Assembly (NCBI GenBank): GCA_009823505.1
Contig: VZQC01008895.1
Coordinates: 1-64,000, forward strand
Origin: Rhizomys pruinosus
Lineage: Eukaryota; Chordata; Mammalia; Rodentia; Spalacidae
Reading direction: 5' to 3'
Length of the DNA stretch: 64,000 bases
Shown piece after piece: positions 11,011 through 21,842 of the stretch (position 1 is its first letter; each line of letters starts with the position of its first letter). The position numbers were made by a program, and so were the translations under genes. The notes below the pieces were generated by a model that saw only the letters and a list, made by a program, of their open reading frames with translations, did no database searches and was not told where the DNA came from.

Positions 11011-11285
11011 TGATTTTGGATCTGAGACCTCCCGAGACCAGCCGAGGCAAGCGCAGGTAGGTAGGCAGCAGCTAGGTGCTCCAGCAAGGCTGACTGTTGA
11101 TTGATTTAATATAGTTAATCCGTTAATCCAGTTGTCTTTGGCTTAATTGGCTTTTGTGGCTGTGGGGGTGGAGTTATCCTCCCAGCTGGTATAAAAGGTA
11201 GGGTTGTGTGAGTCTTGAGATCTGAGATCTCCCAAGACCAGCTGAGGCAAGATTACTAAGGCATCTGAGTAAAAGGCAAGCCTTC
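11011..11285 (+). promoter_or_regulatory. L1 5' UTR with tandem promoter monomers (200-bp period)
   Basis: The phrase 'tctgagacctcccgagacca' at 11021 recurs as 'tctgagatctcccaagacca' at 11221, exactly 200 bp downstream. Both are followed by 'gc(c/t)gaggcaag'. Rodent L1 promoters are built from tandem monomers of about 200 bp, so this is about 1.2-1.4 monomers. A TATA-like 'ataaaagg' lies near 11191. Activity is inferred only. Confidence 0.7.
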
Positions 11286-11291
11286 AACACA

Positions 11292-12464
11292 GTGAAGAGG
11301 CATTTAGGATTCACATTGGAATATAGGCAAGGAGAAGCCCATATTCCAGGAACACAAAGAAGAGACAACACAGGAAAGGGGCAGGTTAATCCTGCACCAA
11401 GCTCTACCAACCCTACGGTAGATTCCTACAGTGGGATCTCCCTGGGGATAGCCCAGGACACAGATATCAGAAACACAATTGGGAACATATTTAAAGAACT
11501 ACAAGATTATAAAGAGCAAATCAAAGAATTTAGAAAAGAGAATGAAGAACTCAGGAAGGACCTAGAGAGAGAGAGAGAATGACAAACTCCAGAAGGAACA
11601 AAACTGAAAATGCTGAAAAAGATAAGGAAACCAACCAGCGAAGCAAAGAGCTACAGGAAGAGATTGAGAAGCTCCAAAAAGAAGTAGAAATACTAAAGAA
11701 ATCAGAAGAGGAAATGAAAAAGGAAATCAAACACTCATCCAATCAAGAGGAAAGGAATGGAAAAAGCCTCAGAAGCAGAATGGAGGAAGCAGAACAAAGA
11801 ATATCAGACCTGGAAGATAACACAGAACAACTAAAAACCTCAAGGAAAGATTATGAAAAATTTAAAAATCCACAAAAGTGGAACAACCAGGAACTGTGGG
11901 ACACTATGAAAAGATCAAACCTCCGCATCATAGGAATAGAGGAAGGAGAAGAATCCCAAGAGAATGGTATTGATTAGATCAACAGAATAATAGATGAAAA
12001 CTTCCCCAAACTAAAAAAAAGACAAACCAATACAAATAAAAGAAGCACATAGAACTCCAAACAGACAAGATCAGAAAAGAAATTCTCCACGCCACATCAT
12101 AGTTAAAATGCTAGACACCCAAAACAAAGACAAAATCCTTAAAGTCACAAGAGAAAAACAACAAGTGACCTATAAGGGGAAACCTATCAGAATTACAACT
12201 GACTTCTCAATGCAAACTATGAAAGCAAGAAGAGCCTGGAGCAAAACACTCCCAGTGTTAAAGGACAATAGATGTCAACTCAGGTTACTATATCCAGCAA
12301 AAATGTCGATTATAATTGAAGGAGAGAGAAAAACCTTCCATGACATAAACAAGTTGAAAGAATACATGTCCAGAAAACCAACCCTTCGGAGAATACTTGA
12401 AGCAATGCAAAGAACAGAAGAAAGGAGCAACCATCCCCAGGCACCTAGAAAAAGAAATCAATAA
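11292..12464 (+). pseudogene. L1 ORF1 (nucleic-acid chaperone), broken
   Basis: ORF1p is the RNA-binding, trimeric chaperone of L1 particles. Here the N-terminal part and coiled coil are visible (about 11460-11830; heptad-rich 'ELQEEIEKLQKEVEIL'). The RRM-like part follows ('RSNLRIIGIEEGEE') and then the C-terminal domain ('TMKARRAWSKTLPVL', 'LRLLYPAKMSI'). The frame shifts at a (GA)n run near 11570-11580. It meets stops at about 11975, 12048 and 12102, and returns to the first frame by 12108. Non-functional. Confidence 0.9.
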
Positions 12465-12505
12465 AAGCATAACTGCAGAAGTAGAAACCGAAACCCAAAC
12501 TGAAA

Positions 12506-13548
12506 ATGGATAAAAAGGCAAAAGGAAGGAACACAAACCTATCAGTCATAACTTTAAATATTAATGGCCTAAATTCCCCAATCAAAAGACATAGACTGGG
12601 AGACTGGATTAGGAAACAGAATCCATCGATATGCTGACTACAAGAAACACATCTTACCTTCAAGGCACCACCTTAAAGTGAAAGGATGGAAAAAAATATT
12701 CCAAGCGAATGGTACCAAAAAGAAAGCAGGCGTCACTATTTTAATATCAGACAAAATAGACTTCAAAGGAAAAGAAATCAGAAGAGACAAAGAAGGCCAT
12801 TATATTTTTATCAAAGGAACAATTCACCAAGAAGATTTCACAATCATGAATATATATGCACCAAACTCTGGTGCACCAAACTTTATAAAGACAATTCTCC
12901 AGGACCACAAGTCACACACTAACCCCAGTACACTCATAGTAGGGGACTTCAATACCCCACTGAGTCCTTTGGATAGGTCAATAGGACAAAGAATAAACAG
13001 AGAGACATCTGAACTGAATGATATGATACACCAAATGGACCTCATGGACCTCTACCGAATATTCCACCCTAATACCAGAGAATACACTTTCTACTCAGCA
13101 CCCCACGGAACATTCTCCAAAATCGACCACATCCTGGGACACAGAAGAAACCTCCACAAATACAAAAAGATTGAAATAATTTCATGCATTCTATCAGACC
13201 ACAGTGCAATAAAGCTCAACATCAACACCAGGATTGTAGCCCTACTGCCTACAAGAACACATGAAGACTAAACAACACACTCTTGAATAATGAATGGGTC
13301 AAGGAAGAAATAAAGAAAGATGACAATGACAATATAACACAACAAAACCTATGGGATACATTAAAAGCAGTCCTAAGAGGGAAGTTTATAGCCCTGGGAG
13401 CCCACATTAGAAAAACAGAAAGAGCACAAGTGAATGATCTAACACTACAGTTAAAAGCACTTGAGAGGCAACAACAGATGAGCCCTAAATGCAACAGACA
13501 GGAAGAAATAACAAAAATCAGAGCAGAAATCAATGAAATAGAAACAAA
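12506..13548 (+). pseudogene. L1 ORF2 N-terminus: endonuclease domain, broken
   Basis: The ATG at 12506 opens a frame with 'LNINGLNSPIKRHRL' (endonuclease start). A TGA follows (about 12638), just before 'LQETHLT', which holds a catalytic Glu. A shift near 12670 leads into a 197-codon open frame with 'VGDFNTPLS' and 'SDHSAIKLN', the catalytic Asp/Asn and Asp-His motifs of APE-like L1 endonucleases. Further stops lie near 13270. The linker ends at 13548; reverse transcriptase and Cys-rich domains are absent. Confidence 0.9.
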
Positions 13549-14352
13549 GAGTGGTTTTGGTGATGGTGTGAGTTATGCTTAGTAGACAGGTAAGTATGGA
13601 GTTTCAGGGAAATTCTACTCTAACATTCATAGAAAAGAGAAACAAGCCCAGCTCTGGATAAAAAGCTAGAAATACTGCATCTTGGAAAGACCTTTCAAAG
13701 TCATTAGACATACACATTTTAATCTGAACCCGGTCACTTAGTTGTTTGTATGACTGCTGTTATGTTCCTCATGTTTAATTGTTCAACATCACTGTTGTCT
13801 TACATTAATGCAGCTGTGGGCTATTTATAACAGAGCACAAATATAGAACCTACATTTTTAAAAAGCTAGTGAAACATATGCAATTGATTTCTGGCAATGT
13901 CTCCAGGGAGGCTAACAAAAGTGGGACTTCTCAGAGACTGGCTGGTGTGAAGGTTAAGTTCATCAACAGGGACCAGAGGTACTCGCCATAGTGTGCACCC
14001 TAACTTGGCTTCACACTGCTTCTCCTAGGATATTTAATCAGTTTTAACAACTTTCCTACCATCATATAACCAAGAAAATGTTGGTGATTATAAATAAAAG
14101 GAAATCCAAGCACTCTTGTATGAATGACACTGCAGTGTCAACAATTAGCTGTTCAGGGAAAGTTATTCTTTACAGAAATGATCAGTTAACAATTAAGAAA
14201 TAGTAAATTCAAATACCATCATTTGGCATACCAGAATAATTAATCCAGGTAATAATAATCAGTAGGCTATAAAATCATGATGTGAAAACCACATGGGGAA
14301 TTTTACAGTGGAGGAATGAATTGATAACACAAAACTATCATGATTAATCTTT
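13549..14352. other. No gene seen; right flank of the truncated L1
   Basis: Unique-looking AT-rich DNA without a recognised repeat; the L1 stops at its left edge with no poly(A). Confidence 0.45.
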
Positions 14353-14535
14353 AAAAAATATTTTATTTTTAGTTATGTGTGTGTGTGCATGTGTGAGTCT
14401 GTCTGTGTGCCTGTGCCTGTAAGTGAAGGTACCCAGGTAAGCCAGAAAAGGGTTATGAGTCTCCTGATGTGTGTGTTGAGAATCAAACTTAGGTCCTCTG
14501 CAAGAGCAAGACATGTTCCTAACTGCTGATGTAAA
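14353..14535 (-). mobile_element. B3/B2-family SINE, diverged
   Basis: 'aatattttatttttagttatg', a TG-rich run, 'gagaatcaaacttaggtcctctgcaagagc' and 'cctaactgctga' give a reverse B3-type tail, body and head. The head end is lost. Confidence 0.65.
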
Positions 14536-15624
14536 GCACTAAGACCCATTTAAATACCTTCAGAATAACCCCCACACTTGATGCTGATCTAGATAAAGCC
14601 CTAAGTTCAAAGATAAATTTACAGGAAACACAAGGGATGGATTGGCCCCTTTGAATGACATGACAGAGATACAATCACCAATAATAGACTATGAGAAAAT
14701 GTAGAAGACCATAATCATATTAGGGTAAAAGAAAGAGAAGAGGTGATTGTAGAGTAAAAAAAAAAAAACTAAGCAATACATTAATTCTATTCAAATTGTG
14801 GACCTCAAATTTTCTTCTCAAATCAATGATTACACAAGTAGGATCCTGAGCAGTATTTGAAAGTACTAAGAAAGATGAATGAAAACTTTTGCACTTAACA
14901 TGTGACAATACTGAAACTGTGATCATACTGAAAACACACAAAAAATTATTGTACACGTATTGATACCAAAATGTCTACCAATGATATGATGTGTGGATTT
15001 TCCTAAAAGTAATCCTTCATGGCGGGGTGGGGGGCAGAAACCCAGAGCATTAGTGAGCCATTGAAACAAGACTGACTGAAATTTGTTGACATCCACTGAC
15101 ACTGAGTGTGCATATTCATTATACCACTCCTCATACTTGGAATTTGAATTCTCCATAGAATTTTAACATAAGAAATTATAATATTGATTAAACCTCATTA
15201 TGTGACATGTTTGTAATTATGATTCAAGAGTTTGTTTCATGATAATGTTTAGAGCCCAAAGCAAGCATCTAGGAACTGAGCTACTGAGCACTTCCTGTGA
15301 GATTCTGGCTTCTTAATTTTTTGCTTTTCCATTATTACTAAAATAGAAAGTATCACACAACTACAAAATTATTACCAATGGGGCAAATAGCTATTTTAAG
15401 CATTAGAACCATGCTGAGTTCCAGCCTTACACTCTATTAAGTGGAAGGATATTAGATAGTTCAGACTCAGCAGCCAGAAACTTAACACTAATACCGAGTA
15501 TCAGAATTCCACCTATTTTCCTTTTAACACCTCACCAGCCTTCCACTTTCTCAAAGCCCTGGAATCCATTAATTTTTTTCTCGATTTCAATAGCTGTGCT
15601 ATTTAAAGAATGTTTTAATTTTCT
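14536..15624. other. No gene seen; unassigned
   Basis: AT-rich with an A-run at 14756-14768 and a short G-rich tract near 15022-15035. No repeat or exon recognised. Confidence 0.4.
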
Positions 15625-15889
15625 TTTTTAAATGTTTTAAAATTTTAATTTTTAAAATTTTAATTTTTTAAAATTTATTTATTTTTTATGTGTATGAATG
15701 TACTCTCTGCACGTGGGTTGGTGCACCCATATCATGCAATGCCACAGAGGTCAGAAGAGGGCATCAGATTCCCCTAGAACTGGAGTTAAAGATAGTTCTT
15801 AGCCACCATGTGGGTGCTGGGAATCGAACCCGGGTCCTCTGCAAGACCAGTCGGTGCTCTTAACCACTGAGCTATCTCTCCAGCCTCAT
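15625..15889 (-). mobile_element. B2 SINE, minus strand, flanked by 16-bp TSD
   Basis: Long T/A-rich tail, B2 body and head ('ctatctctccagcc' reversed). Identical AATGTTTTAATTTTCT flanks at 15609-15624 and 15890-15905. Short B2 type ('actggagttaaagatag'). Confidence 0.92.
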
Positions 15890-16883
15890 AATGTTTTAAT
15901 TTTCTAATCTAGCAATTGATGCATGTTAAGTCTTCAGGTTGAGGAAGACACAGGATGTCATAAAAGAAAAAAGTCAATGGATAAGACAGAAAAAATGTTG
16001 GGCAGGGCAGCCCGGAACCACGAGTTCTTTGCTATGTCCTCCATCTCTGCCTGAACTCCTGTGCTGTTCACATGCATCCCTCCATAAATACAAGTAGAGT
16101 ATTCCCCCTCCATGCCAAAGGGGAACAAGAGAAACCTGTGATCTGCCCAACCTCAACAAATCTCTGTCTAATCTGGAATTAAATAGTCACTGAAAATCAA
16201 TTTGTTGAATAATTATTTTCACAGCTGACTGTCCTATAATTAAGTTCTCTTACAGAAACAAAAGTTTTGGTTTTACTATGAATTTCCAATAGAGTGTTAG
16301 TTTTTCACTAAGAACAGTCATCCAACCAAAAATCCATTTCTCACATGCTTGAAATTACCTACATTTTGGGCATTTCAGCTGCTCAGTGTTTTCTAAGTTA
16401 TTGCACAGCTTTTCCCTTAAATACATTCCTCTTTGTTATCTGTCAACTTGTATTCTACCTTTCACAGACAAAAAGCTTCAGTCAACAGTTGTGAAATTGG
16501 GTTAAGCTGGTTTCTCTAAGAGATTTTAAAAAACTGTTCCTTTCATGACTTAATCTAGGGGTATAAGTACCATCTACAGAGTTATACCTCATCTACTTCT
16601 CAAACATTTGTCTACAAATACTTCTGAATATGTCATAGCAAAGTTCAGTCTTATTCTTTCATCATTTGTTTACTGTTTTGCTTTTTGCTTTGTTAAGTCA
16701 GTAAATTGTCAACTGATACTTTGATAAGATACAAAATTGTGAATTAGAATAAATATGAAAAATTTTAACAATAAAATCCAAAACAAAGATGACTACATGC
16801 CTCAATCTTGTTAGCTATATGAAATAGTCAAAAACACCACTATTCTAAATTTCTGTGCAAGTTTCTAGGCACTTACTCACAGT
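15890..16883. other. No gene seen; unassigned AT-rich sequence
   Basis: No recognisable repeat apart from the TSD at its left edge. Short open frames lack features. Confidence 0.4.
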
Positions 16884-17506
16884 TTTTATTTTTTTTTAAT
16901 TTATTTATTTTCCTTTTATGTGTATGAGTTTCTATTAGCATGCATGTAAGTACAACCATGTGTGCAATGTTCAACTCCAGAAGAGTGCATTGAACCATGC
17001 GCTGGAGGGCTTCAGTGGTCAACTTGACACACCTGAGTTGAGGGAACCTTATTGGGGAAGTTCCACCATTGGACCAGCCTGTGGACATGTCTGTGGGGCA
17101 TTTTCTTAGTTGTTAAGGCATGTGGGAGAGCCCAGCCTGCCATGACATTTCAGGGAATTTGATCCTTTTACTGTATAACAAAGTGGGCTGACCTTGGGCC
17201 AGTTGAGCAAGCCAGGAAGCAGTGCACTTCCACAGTCTGTGCTTCAGATCCTGTCTCCAGGTTCCTGCCCTAACATGGTTCAGTGATGGACTGTGATCGA
17301 GAAGATGCAAAATGAAATAAAGCCTTTCCTACCCAAGATGTTTATCGTCAGTGTTTTGATCACAACGATCCAAAGTAACTAGGACAAGTCCCCAGGAACC
17401 GGAGTTACAGATGGTTGTTAGCCACCATGTGGGTGCTAGGAACTGAACCTAGAGCATCTGCAAGAGAAGCCGGTATTCTTAACCTCTGAGCCATCACTCT
17501 AACTCC
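16884..17506 (-). mobile_element. B2 SINE split by an LTR insertion
   Basis: The tail half is at 16884-16997 ('atgtgtatgagtttctatt...', 'ccagaagagtgcattg') and the head half at 17387-17506 ('ggaaccggagttacagatgg' to 'gccatcactctaactcc'). Together they make one reverse-strand B2 interrupted near its middle by the LTR at 16998-17386. The B2 is therefore older than the LTR. Confidence 0.85.
16998..17386 (+). mobile_element. MaLR-type LTR (ORR1-like) nested in a B2
   Basis: Starts 'tgcgctggagggcttcag', then 'ggtcaacttgacacacctg', has 'gaaataaagcctttcc' (polyadenylation-type signal) and ends 'agtaactaggaca'. About 389 bp, complete by TG...CA limits. Flanking 5-mers (aacca / agtcc) share only two positions, so any duplication has decayed. 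Confidence 0.8.
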
Positions 17507-18209
17507 TCTACTTTGATTTTTAGATGTGTAATAAACAGTGCATCTTGGTGCCAGGCTGCAGCCCACCCCTGCAAAAGCAAAGATGTGTACAAATTCATCT
17601 CACACCTAATTGTATCTTGCTATTTATCACTTTCTAAAAAGTCATATATTTGCAAATATCTCCTGGGATTTTATCACCTGTGAGATCAGAAGTGATATTT
17701 GCTATTTGGTTAGTGTCCTGCAAAGCACTTAGCCTACAGCACCGAATAAATTCCGATTGATCTCGGGAACACGGGTTATTCTATTTCCTTGAGTCCCTCC
17801 TCTGCTTCCCTTCCCCGTCACATTCTATATTTGAATATAATTCATTTTGAATCCTTTCCTTTTGGAAAGAGGCACAAATTGCAAATTGATGGCACTCAGG
17901 CTAGGTGCAGACAATGGATGACATCTGTCCATCCATATGACATATACTTAAGCATGGTATATCTTCGGAAGCCCTCTGTCCATTTCCACATACGACAGAA
18001 GAATGGTCAGGAATGAAGCTGCCTGTCTAGATGAATCCATTCATTAGAGTTACCTGCCTAGGACCTTTCTATAAATAAAGTTGAGGTTAATAAAATCTAC
18101 AAAGCAAAAGCATGAAACGCAGACTCAGAGTCCAAGTTATTATAGGAGACTTGGCAACCTGAAGAGCTTAGTGGTCCAAAACCCTTTTGTAATCCCAAGT
18201 GAAGCTCAT
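17507..18209. other. No gene seen; possible MIR tail near 17640-17762
   Basis: 'tgcaaagcacttagcctacagcac' with 'aataaattccgattgat' resembles the MIR 3' end (plus strand), at low certainty. Otherwise unassigned. Confidence 0.35.
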
Positions 18210-18345
18210 AAATCCATATGAGAGATACTAGGTGGAAAAAGTTGTCCACACTTTATAGGCAAGCTATATGAGTTCCAGAGGATAAAAGGCTTCAAATTCC
18301 ATCGTCAGTGGGTGAAGCCAGGACTTAAAGCCAACATCTCCACTT
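18210..18345 (+). mobile_element. MIR ancient SINE remnant
   Basis: 'ccatatgagagatactagg', 'cactttataggcaagc' and 'ggtgaagccaggacttaaagcc' follow the MIR core and 3' order. Confidence 0.5.
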
Positions 18346-18394
18346 TGCTTTGTATAAAACACAGATATAGTTAAGTCAGTAGAATGAATTCTTT

Positions 18395-18545
18395 TTCCTT
18401 TTTATTTTTATATTTATTATGTGTGTGTCTGTGTGTCTGTGTGTCTGTGTGTCTGTGTGTGTATGAAGACAACATGCAGGAATCAGTGATCTCCTTCCAC
18501 CATGTGGGTTCTGAGGATTAAATCCAGGTCCTTAGGCCAGAGAAG
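18395..18545 (-). mobile_element. B3-like SINE with TGTGTGTC repeat
   Basis: A reverse A/T tail is followed by an 8-bp TGTGTGTC-type tandem (18420-18463), then 'tccttccaccatgtgggttc' and 'taaatccaggtcctta', typical of rodent tRNA-derived SINE bodies. The head is missing. Confidence 0.5.
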
Positions 18546-18650
18546 TGTAATTAATTTCTTCCTATATGCTAAATATGGATTCTTATATTTAAAGACAAGT
18601 GTACCAGTACCACTCATCAAAGAAGCTTCTTTTGCAACAGATTGTATTCT

Positions 18651-19016
18651 AGTTTCTCTTCAGTTGCAGTGACAAAACACTCTTACAGAATTAGGGAGGA
18701 AAGGGCTTATTCATCTTCCATCTCTGAGGTCATAGTTCATCACTTAGGGAGCCCAAGGCAGGAACTCAGGGCAAGAACCTAGAGGCAGGAGCTGAAGCAC
18801 AGGCCATGGAAGAATGCTGCTTACTGGCTTGCTGCCTTGGCCCATGCCCAGCCTGCCTTCTTATACAGTACACAACAACCTGCCCAGGGTGGCACCACTC
18901 AAAGCAGGCTGGACCCTCCCACATCACTCAACTATCATGAAATTACCCCACAGACATGGCCACAGGCCAGTCCAATGGAGCCAATTCCCCAACTGAGGTG
19001 TCAAGTTGACACTAAA
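18651..19016 (-). mobile_element. MaLR-type LTR (ORR1-like), near complete
   Basis: Reverse LTR order: 'ttcagttgcagtgacaaaac', 'gaggaaagggcttattc', 'catagttcatcacttaggg', 'gaagcacaggccatgg', 'cccagggtggcaccac', 'ctgaggtgtcaagttgacac'. The minus-strand end is slightly short. Confidence 0.75.
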
Positions 19017-19288
19017 GATGTGTCCAGCACAGAAGGAGACAATTACAAGCTCCACAACTGGTCACACACAGAGAATAAGTTTCTGCGAGATGCCCAAATC
19101 TAAGTGACATATCTACAACGGAGCCTCAACACCTAAGACTCATGGAATGTAGAACAAGGAGGAGACAGTACTAATGAATCTTTCAATTCTGATAAACAAA
19201 ATTCCCTCATGCAACAGAGGGCAATGACCCAGTGCTTCAGAACCATTTCAGGAGAAGAGGTGAAAAGATTCTAAGAGCCAGGGGAGAG

Positions 19289-19929
19289 GAGGTGCATGAC
19301 CACATGGAAATAGAGGTGCATGACCATATGGAAATAGAGGTGCATGACCACATGGAAATAGAGGTGCATGACAATATGGAAATAGAGGTGCATGACAACA
19401 TGGAAATAGAGGTGCATGACAACATGGAAACAGAGGTGCATGACAACATGGAAATAGAGGTGCATGACAATGTGGAAATAGAGGTGCATGATCACGTGGA
19501 AATAGAGGTGTAGGACCACATGGAAATAGAGGTGCATGACCACATGGAAATAGAGGTGCATGACAACATGGAAATAGAGGTGCATGATCACATGGAAATA
19601 GAGGTGCATGATCACATGGAAATAGAGGTGCATGACCACATGGAAATAGAGGTGCATGACAATGCGGAAATAGAGGTGCATGATCACGTGGAAATAGAGG
19701 TGTAGGACCACATGGAAATAGAGGTGCATGACCACATGGAAATAGAGGTGCATGACAATGCGGAAATAGAGGTGCATGACAACATGGAAACAGAGGTGCA
19801 TGATCACATGGAAATAGAGGCGTGACCACATGGAAATAGGGGTGCATGACAACGTGGAAATAGAGGTGCATGATCACATGGAAATAGAGGTGTAGGACCA
19901 CATGGAAATAGAGGTGCATGACCACATGG
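19289..19929. repeat. 24-bp-unit minisatellite, 27 units, with higher-order structure
   Basis: The unit is GAGGTGCATGAC followed by CACATGGAAATA. I count 27 copies (last partial), all 24 bp except unit 23 (19817, GAGGCG variant, 2 bp short). Variants sit mainly at positions 7-9 and 12-17. The rare GAGGTGTAGGAC unit occurs at 19505, 19697 and 19887, spaced 192, then 190 bp (8 units, the second minus the 2-bp deletion). Units 8-11 match 16-19 closely. Because 24 is a multiple of 3, the array stays open in several frames (peptide repeat IEVHDHME); this is not evidence for coding. Confidence 0.95.
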
Positions 19930-19971
19930 CCACATGACCACATGACCACTTGACCACATGACCACATGCAA
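19930..19971. repeat. 8-bp tandem CCACATGA at the minisatellite edge
   Basis: About five copies of CCACATGA (one CCACTTGA). It is derived from the CACATGG half of the 24-bp unit by a change in period. Confidence 0.85.
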
Positions 19972-20680
19972 ACAGAGGATCCTGGAACCCTGCTCATCTG
20001 AACCTACATTAATGGCAACAGTACACACAAGACCCATACAAATTCAAGCAGACGAAAATCCAGCATAGAACTGTGGAAAAGGGGAGCAGCCCCCAATCTT
20101 AGCCTATGACAGTTGATGACAATACTACACATTAATGAATTCTGTCTTGAGATTGTAATCGGAGGCACACACTGATCTGAGCCATTCACAAGTACAGAAT
20201 ACTATGGGGAAAACAAAAACCTTGGCTGAAATGTATTTTGATCAGTCATGGTATGTAAATTTCTCTGGCAGAAGGGAAGACTAAATCCGAAGTTCATTGC
20301 AATCAGATCTTTGTTCTTTAACAATTTTCCTAATGTGACTATTTTTTTCAAATTGTAGTTGGGAATGTTATAGAATGAACAAATGCACACATATATACAT
20401 GTTATATATGTGTTTACATATGTGCATGCATGTAAATGTATTTGCATGTGAGATGAATCTGCCCTTCATCCCACATACCCCAGGCATGAAATTATGTTTT
20501 TTTTTACTTTAAGAATCACTGGATAAGATTGATAAAATGCATTATTTGATGAAAGTCTTTCTCTTCCTCTCTGGCTTCCCAATTTCCATAATAAGAGAAA
20601 AGGACAAAGAAAACCATTCTGCTTTGAGTTTATAACAAATGTAGAAAAACAAAATACCTTATTTAAAATAAAACCTTATC
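19972..20680. other. No gene seen; unassigned
   Basis: No repeat recognised except an alternating ATAT/GCATGC-rich patch near 20385-20450. Confidence 0.4.
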
Positions 20681-20936
20681 GGGCTGGAGAGATGGCCTAG
20701 CGGTTAAGAGCGCCGACCGCTCTTGCAGAAGACCCGGGTTCGATCCCCAGCACCCACATGGCGGCTAAGAATCGTCTGTAACTCCAATTCCAGGAGAACT
20801 CCAGTTCCAGGGGAATCTGAGACCCTCTTCTGACCTCCGTGGCATTGCACGACACGGGTGCACAGACCTGCATGCAGACAGTACATTCATACACATACAA
20901 AAATAAATAAATAATAAAAAAAAATTAAAAAAAAAA
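20681..20936 (+). mobile_element. B2 SINE, plus strand, long (duplicated) type
   Basis: Starts GGGCTGGAGAGATGGCCTAG, has intact pol III boxes and contains the 17-bp internal duplication ('ccaattccaggagaactccagttcc' phrase, read across both halves). It ends in 'aaaaataaataaataataaaa' A-rich tail. No clear TSD. Confidence 0.93.
20693..20747 (+). promoter_or_regulatory. Internal pol III promoter of a B2 (A and B boxes)
   Basis: TGGCCTAGCGG at 20693-20703 fits the tRNA A box and GGTTCGATCCC at 20737-20747 fits the B box. Both look undamaged, so pol III transcription is plausible; not shown. Confidence 0.7.
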
Positions 20937-21534
20937 TCAGGATACATGCTTTAAACTGTACAATTATGTTCCTTGCTTGCTCATTTCCTTTATCTTAAAT
21001 TATCCAAGAGTCACATGGTGCACTGCAATTGATTTTCTGTCTCAGACCGAAACCAAACACTAAATGGAATTACAAAGACAGGTCAGACAGCTCATGTGTA
21101 CACTTCTCCAAATGTGATTAACAATCAAGGCATAGATTAGTTATCCAAACTGCATGCTTTCGTCGCAACCAGGGATAGCTTGCTCTGCTTATACAAATAG
21201 TCCTCCATATGTAAATCCCACATTCCTGAGAAGGTTAGAGGAAAATATACATTGTCAGGTTTCAGATTTTGGTTTTTTTAGAACTTTCCTAATATGTGAA
21301 AGGTCACAGATTTAAACCTCTGTCACTACAAAATAAAACTAAAGCCAGGTAGCCCAAATAAAAAGTGGACCAAATACCATGAAGAGATCTCTTCAGTGAA
21401 TGAAGACGACAAAGTGGCAGTCGTCCCAGTACACATATCCATTTGTTTCCCTGGCTATCCACAGTGTTGAGTTCCTCATGAGACGGTTGTGTTACATGTT
21501 ATCGGGTAATTAGGCATTGAAACAATGGGGGCAG
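20937..21534. other. No gene seen; unassigned
   Basis: AT-rich sequence without recognised repeats or exon signals. Confidence 0.4.
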
Positions 21535-21670
21535 CACTGCACCCCTTCCCTAATGGTTAAAATCCATAAACTGACAACATTGAATCCAGACGAGAACACA
21601 GAGCAACAGAAATGGCCACTCAACACTGGGTGTGCAAATCATGACAGCCACATTGGAAGACAGGTAAAAG
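21535..21670 (+). mobile_element. Ancient L1 (L1M-type) ORF2 C-terminal remnant
   Basis: 'aaaatccataaactgacaac', 'acacagagcaacagaaat', 'ctcaacactgggtgtg' and 'ccacattggaagacagg' match the ORF2 zone that in younger L1 copies here reads '...TKCWRGCGERGTLIHCWWEC'. Heavily decayed. Confidence 0.5.
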
Positions 21671-21842
21671 TTGAAGAATATGGTGGAGGGGAACACAATT
21701 GTCTTTCCAAACCTGAACATGTACTTCCAAACTTCGATGAGACAGGGCCACTGTGTTTTCATCTGATGAATTCAAAACATGGAACCTCGTTACCTTTCAG
21801 TTACCTATAAAAGCTGATTCTATGAAATTACTGTTTCCAGAG

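Larger units (their letters stand above)
11011..13548 (+). mobile_element. L1 LINE, 5' end kept, 3' end missing
   Basis: Parts in order: promoter repeats (11011-11285), ORF1 (about 11292-12464), a short inter-ORF spacer and the ORF2 endonuclease domain plus linker. L1 identity stops abruptly after '...IRAEINEIETK' near 13548. There is no reverse transcriptase domain, 3' UTR or poly(A). Usual defective L1s lose the 5' end, so this points to a later deletion or rearrangement. The L1 at 44807-48173 carries the same linker and continues into the RT domain, which confirms what is missing. Confidence 0.92.

Noticed and set aside
19289..19929. Could the array be CRISPR-like?
   Set aside because: The units are directly contiguous with no unique spacers, and the setting is a rodent nuclear genome. 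It is a minisatellite.
19248..19997. Long minus-strand reading frame (about 249 codons) of HAPLFPC-type repeats, and plus-strand IEVHDHME repeats
   Set aside because: The minisatellite unit is 24 bp, so any stop-free frame stays open by arithmetic. There is no start context, splice context or non-repeat coding flank.
20681..20760. tRNA-gene-like A and B boxes in B2 copies
   Set aside because: They belong to the tRNA-derived SINE head. There is no cloverleaf-competent complete tRNA.
20697..20947. Repeated 60-67 codon frames (MYCLHAGLC...) at many places
   Set aside because: They are all the same B2 SINE read through. The similarity among them is repeat identity, not a gene family.
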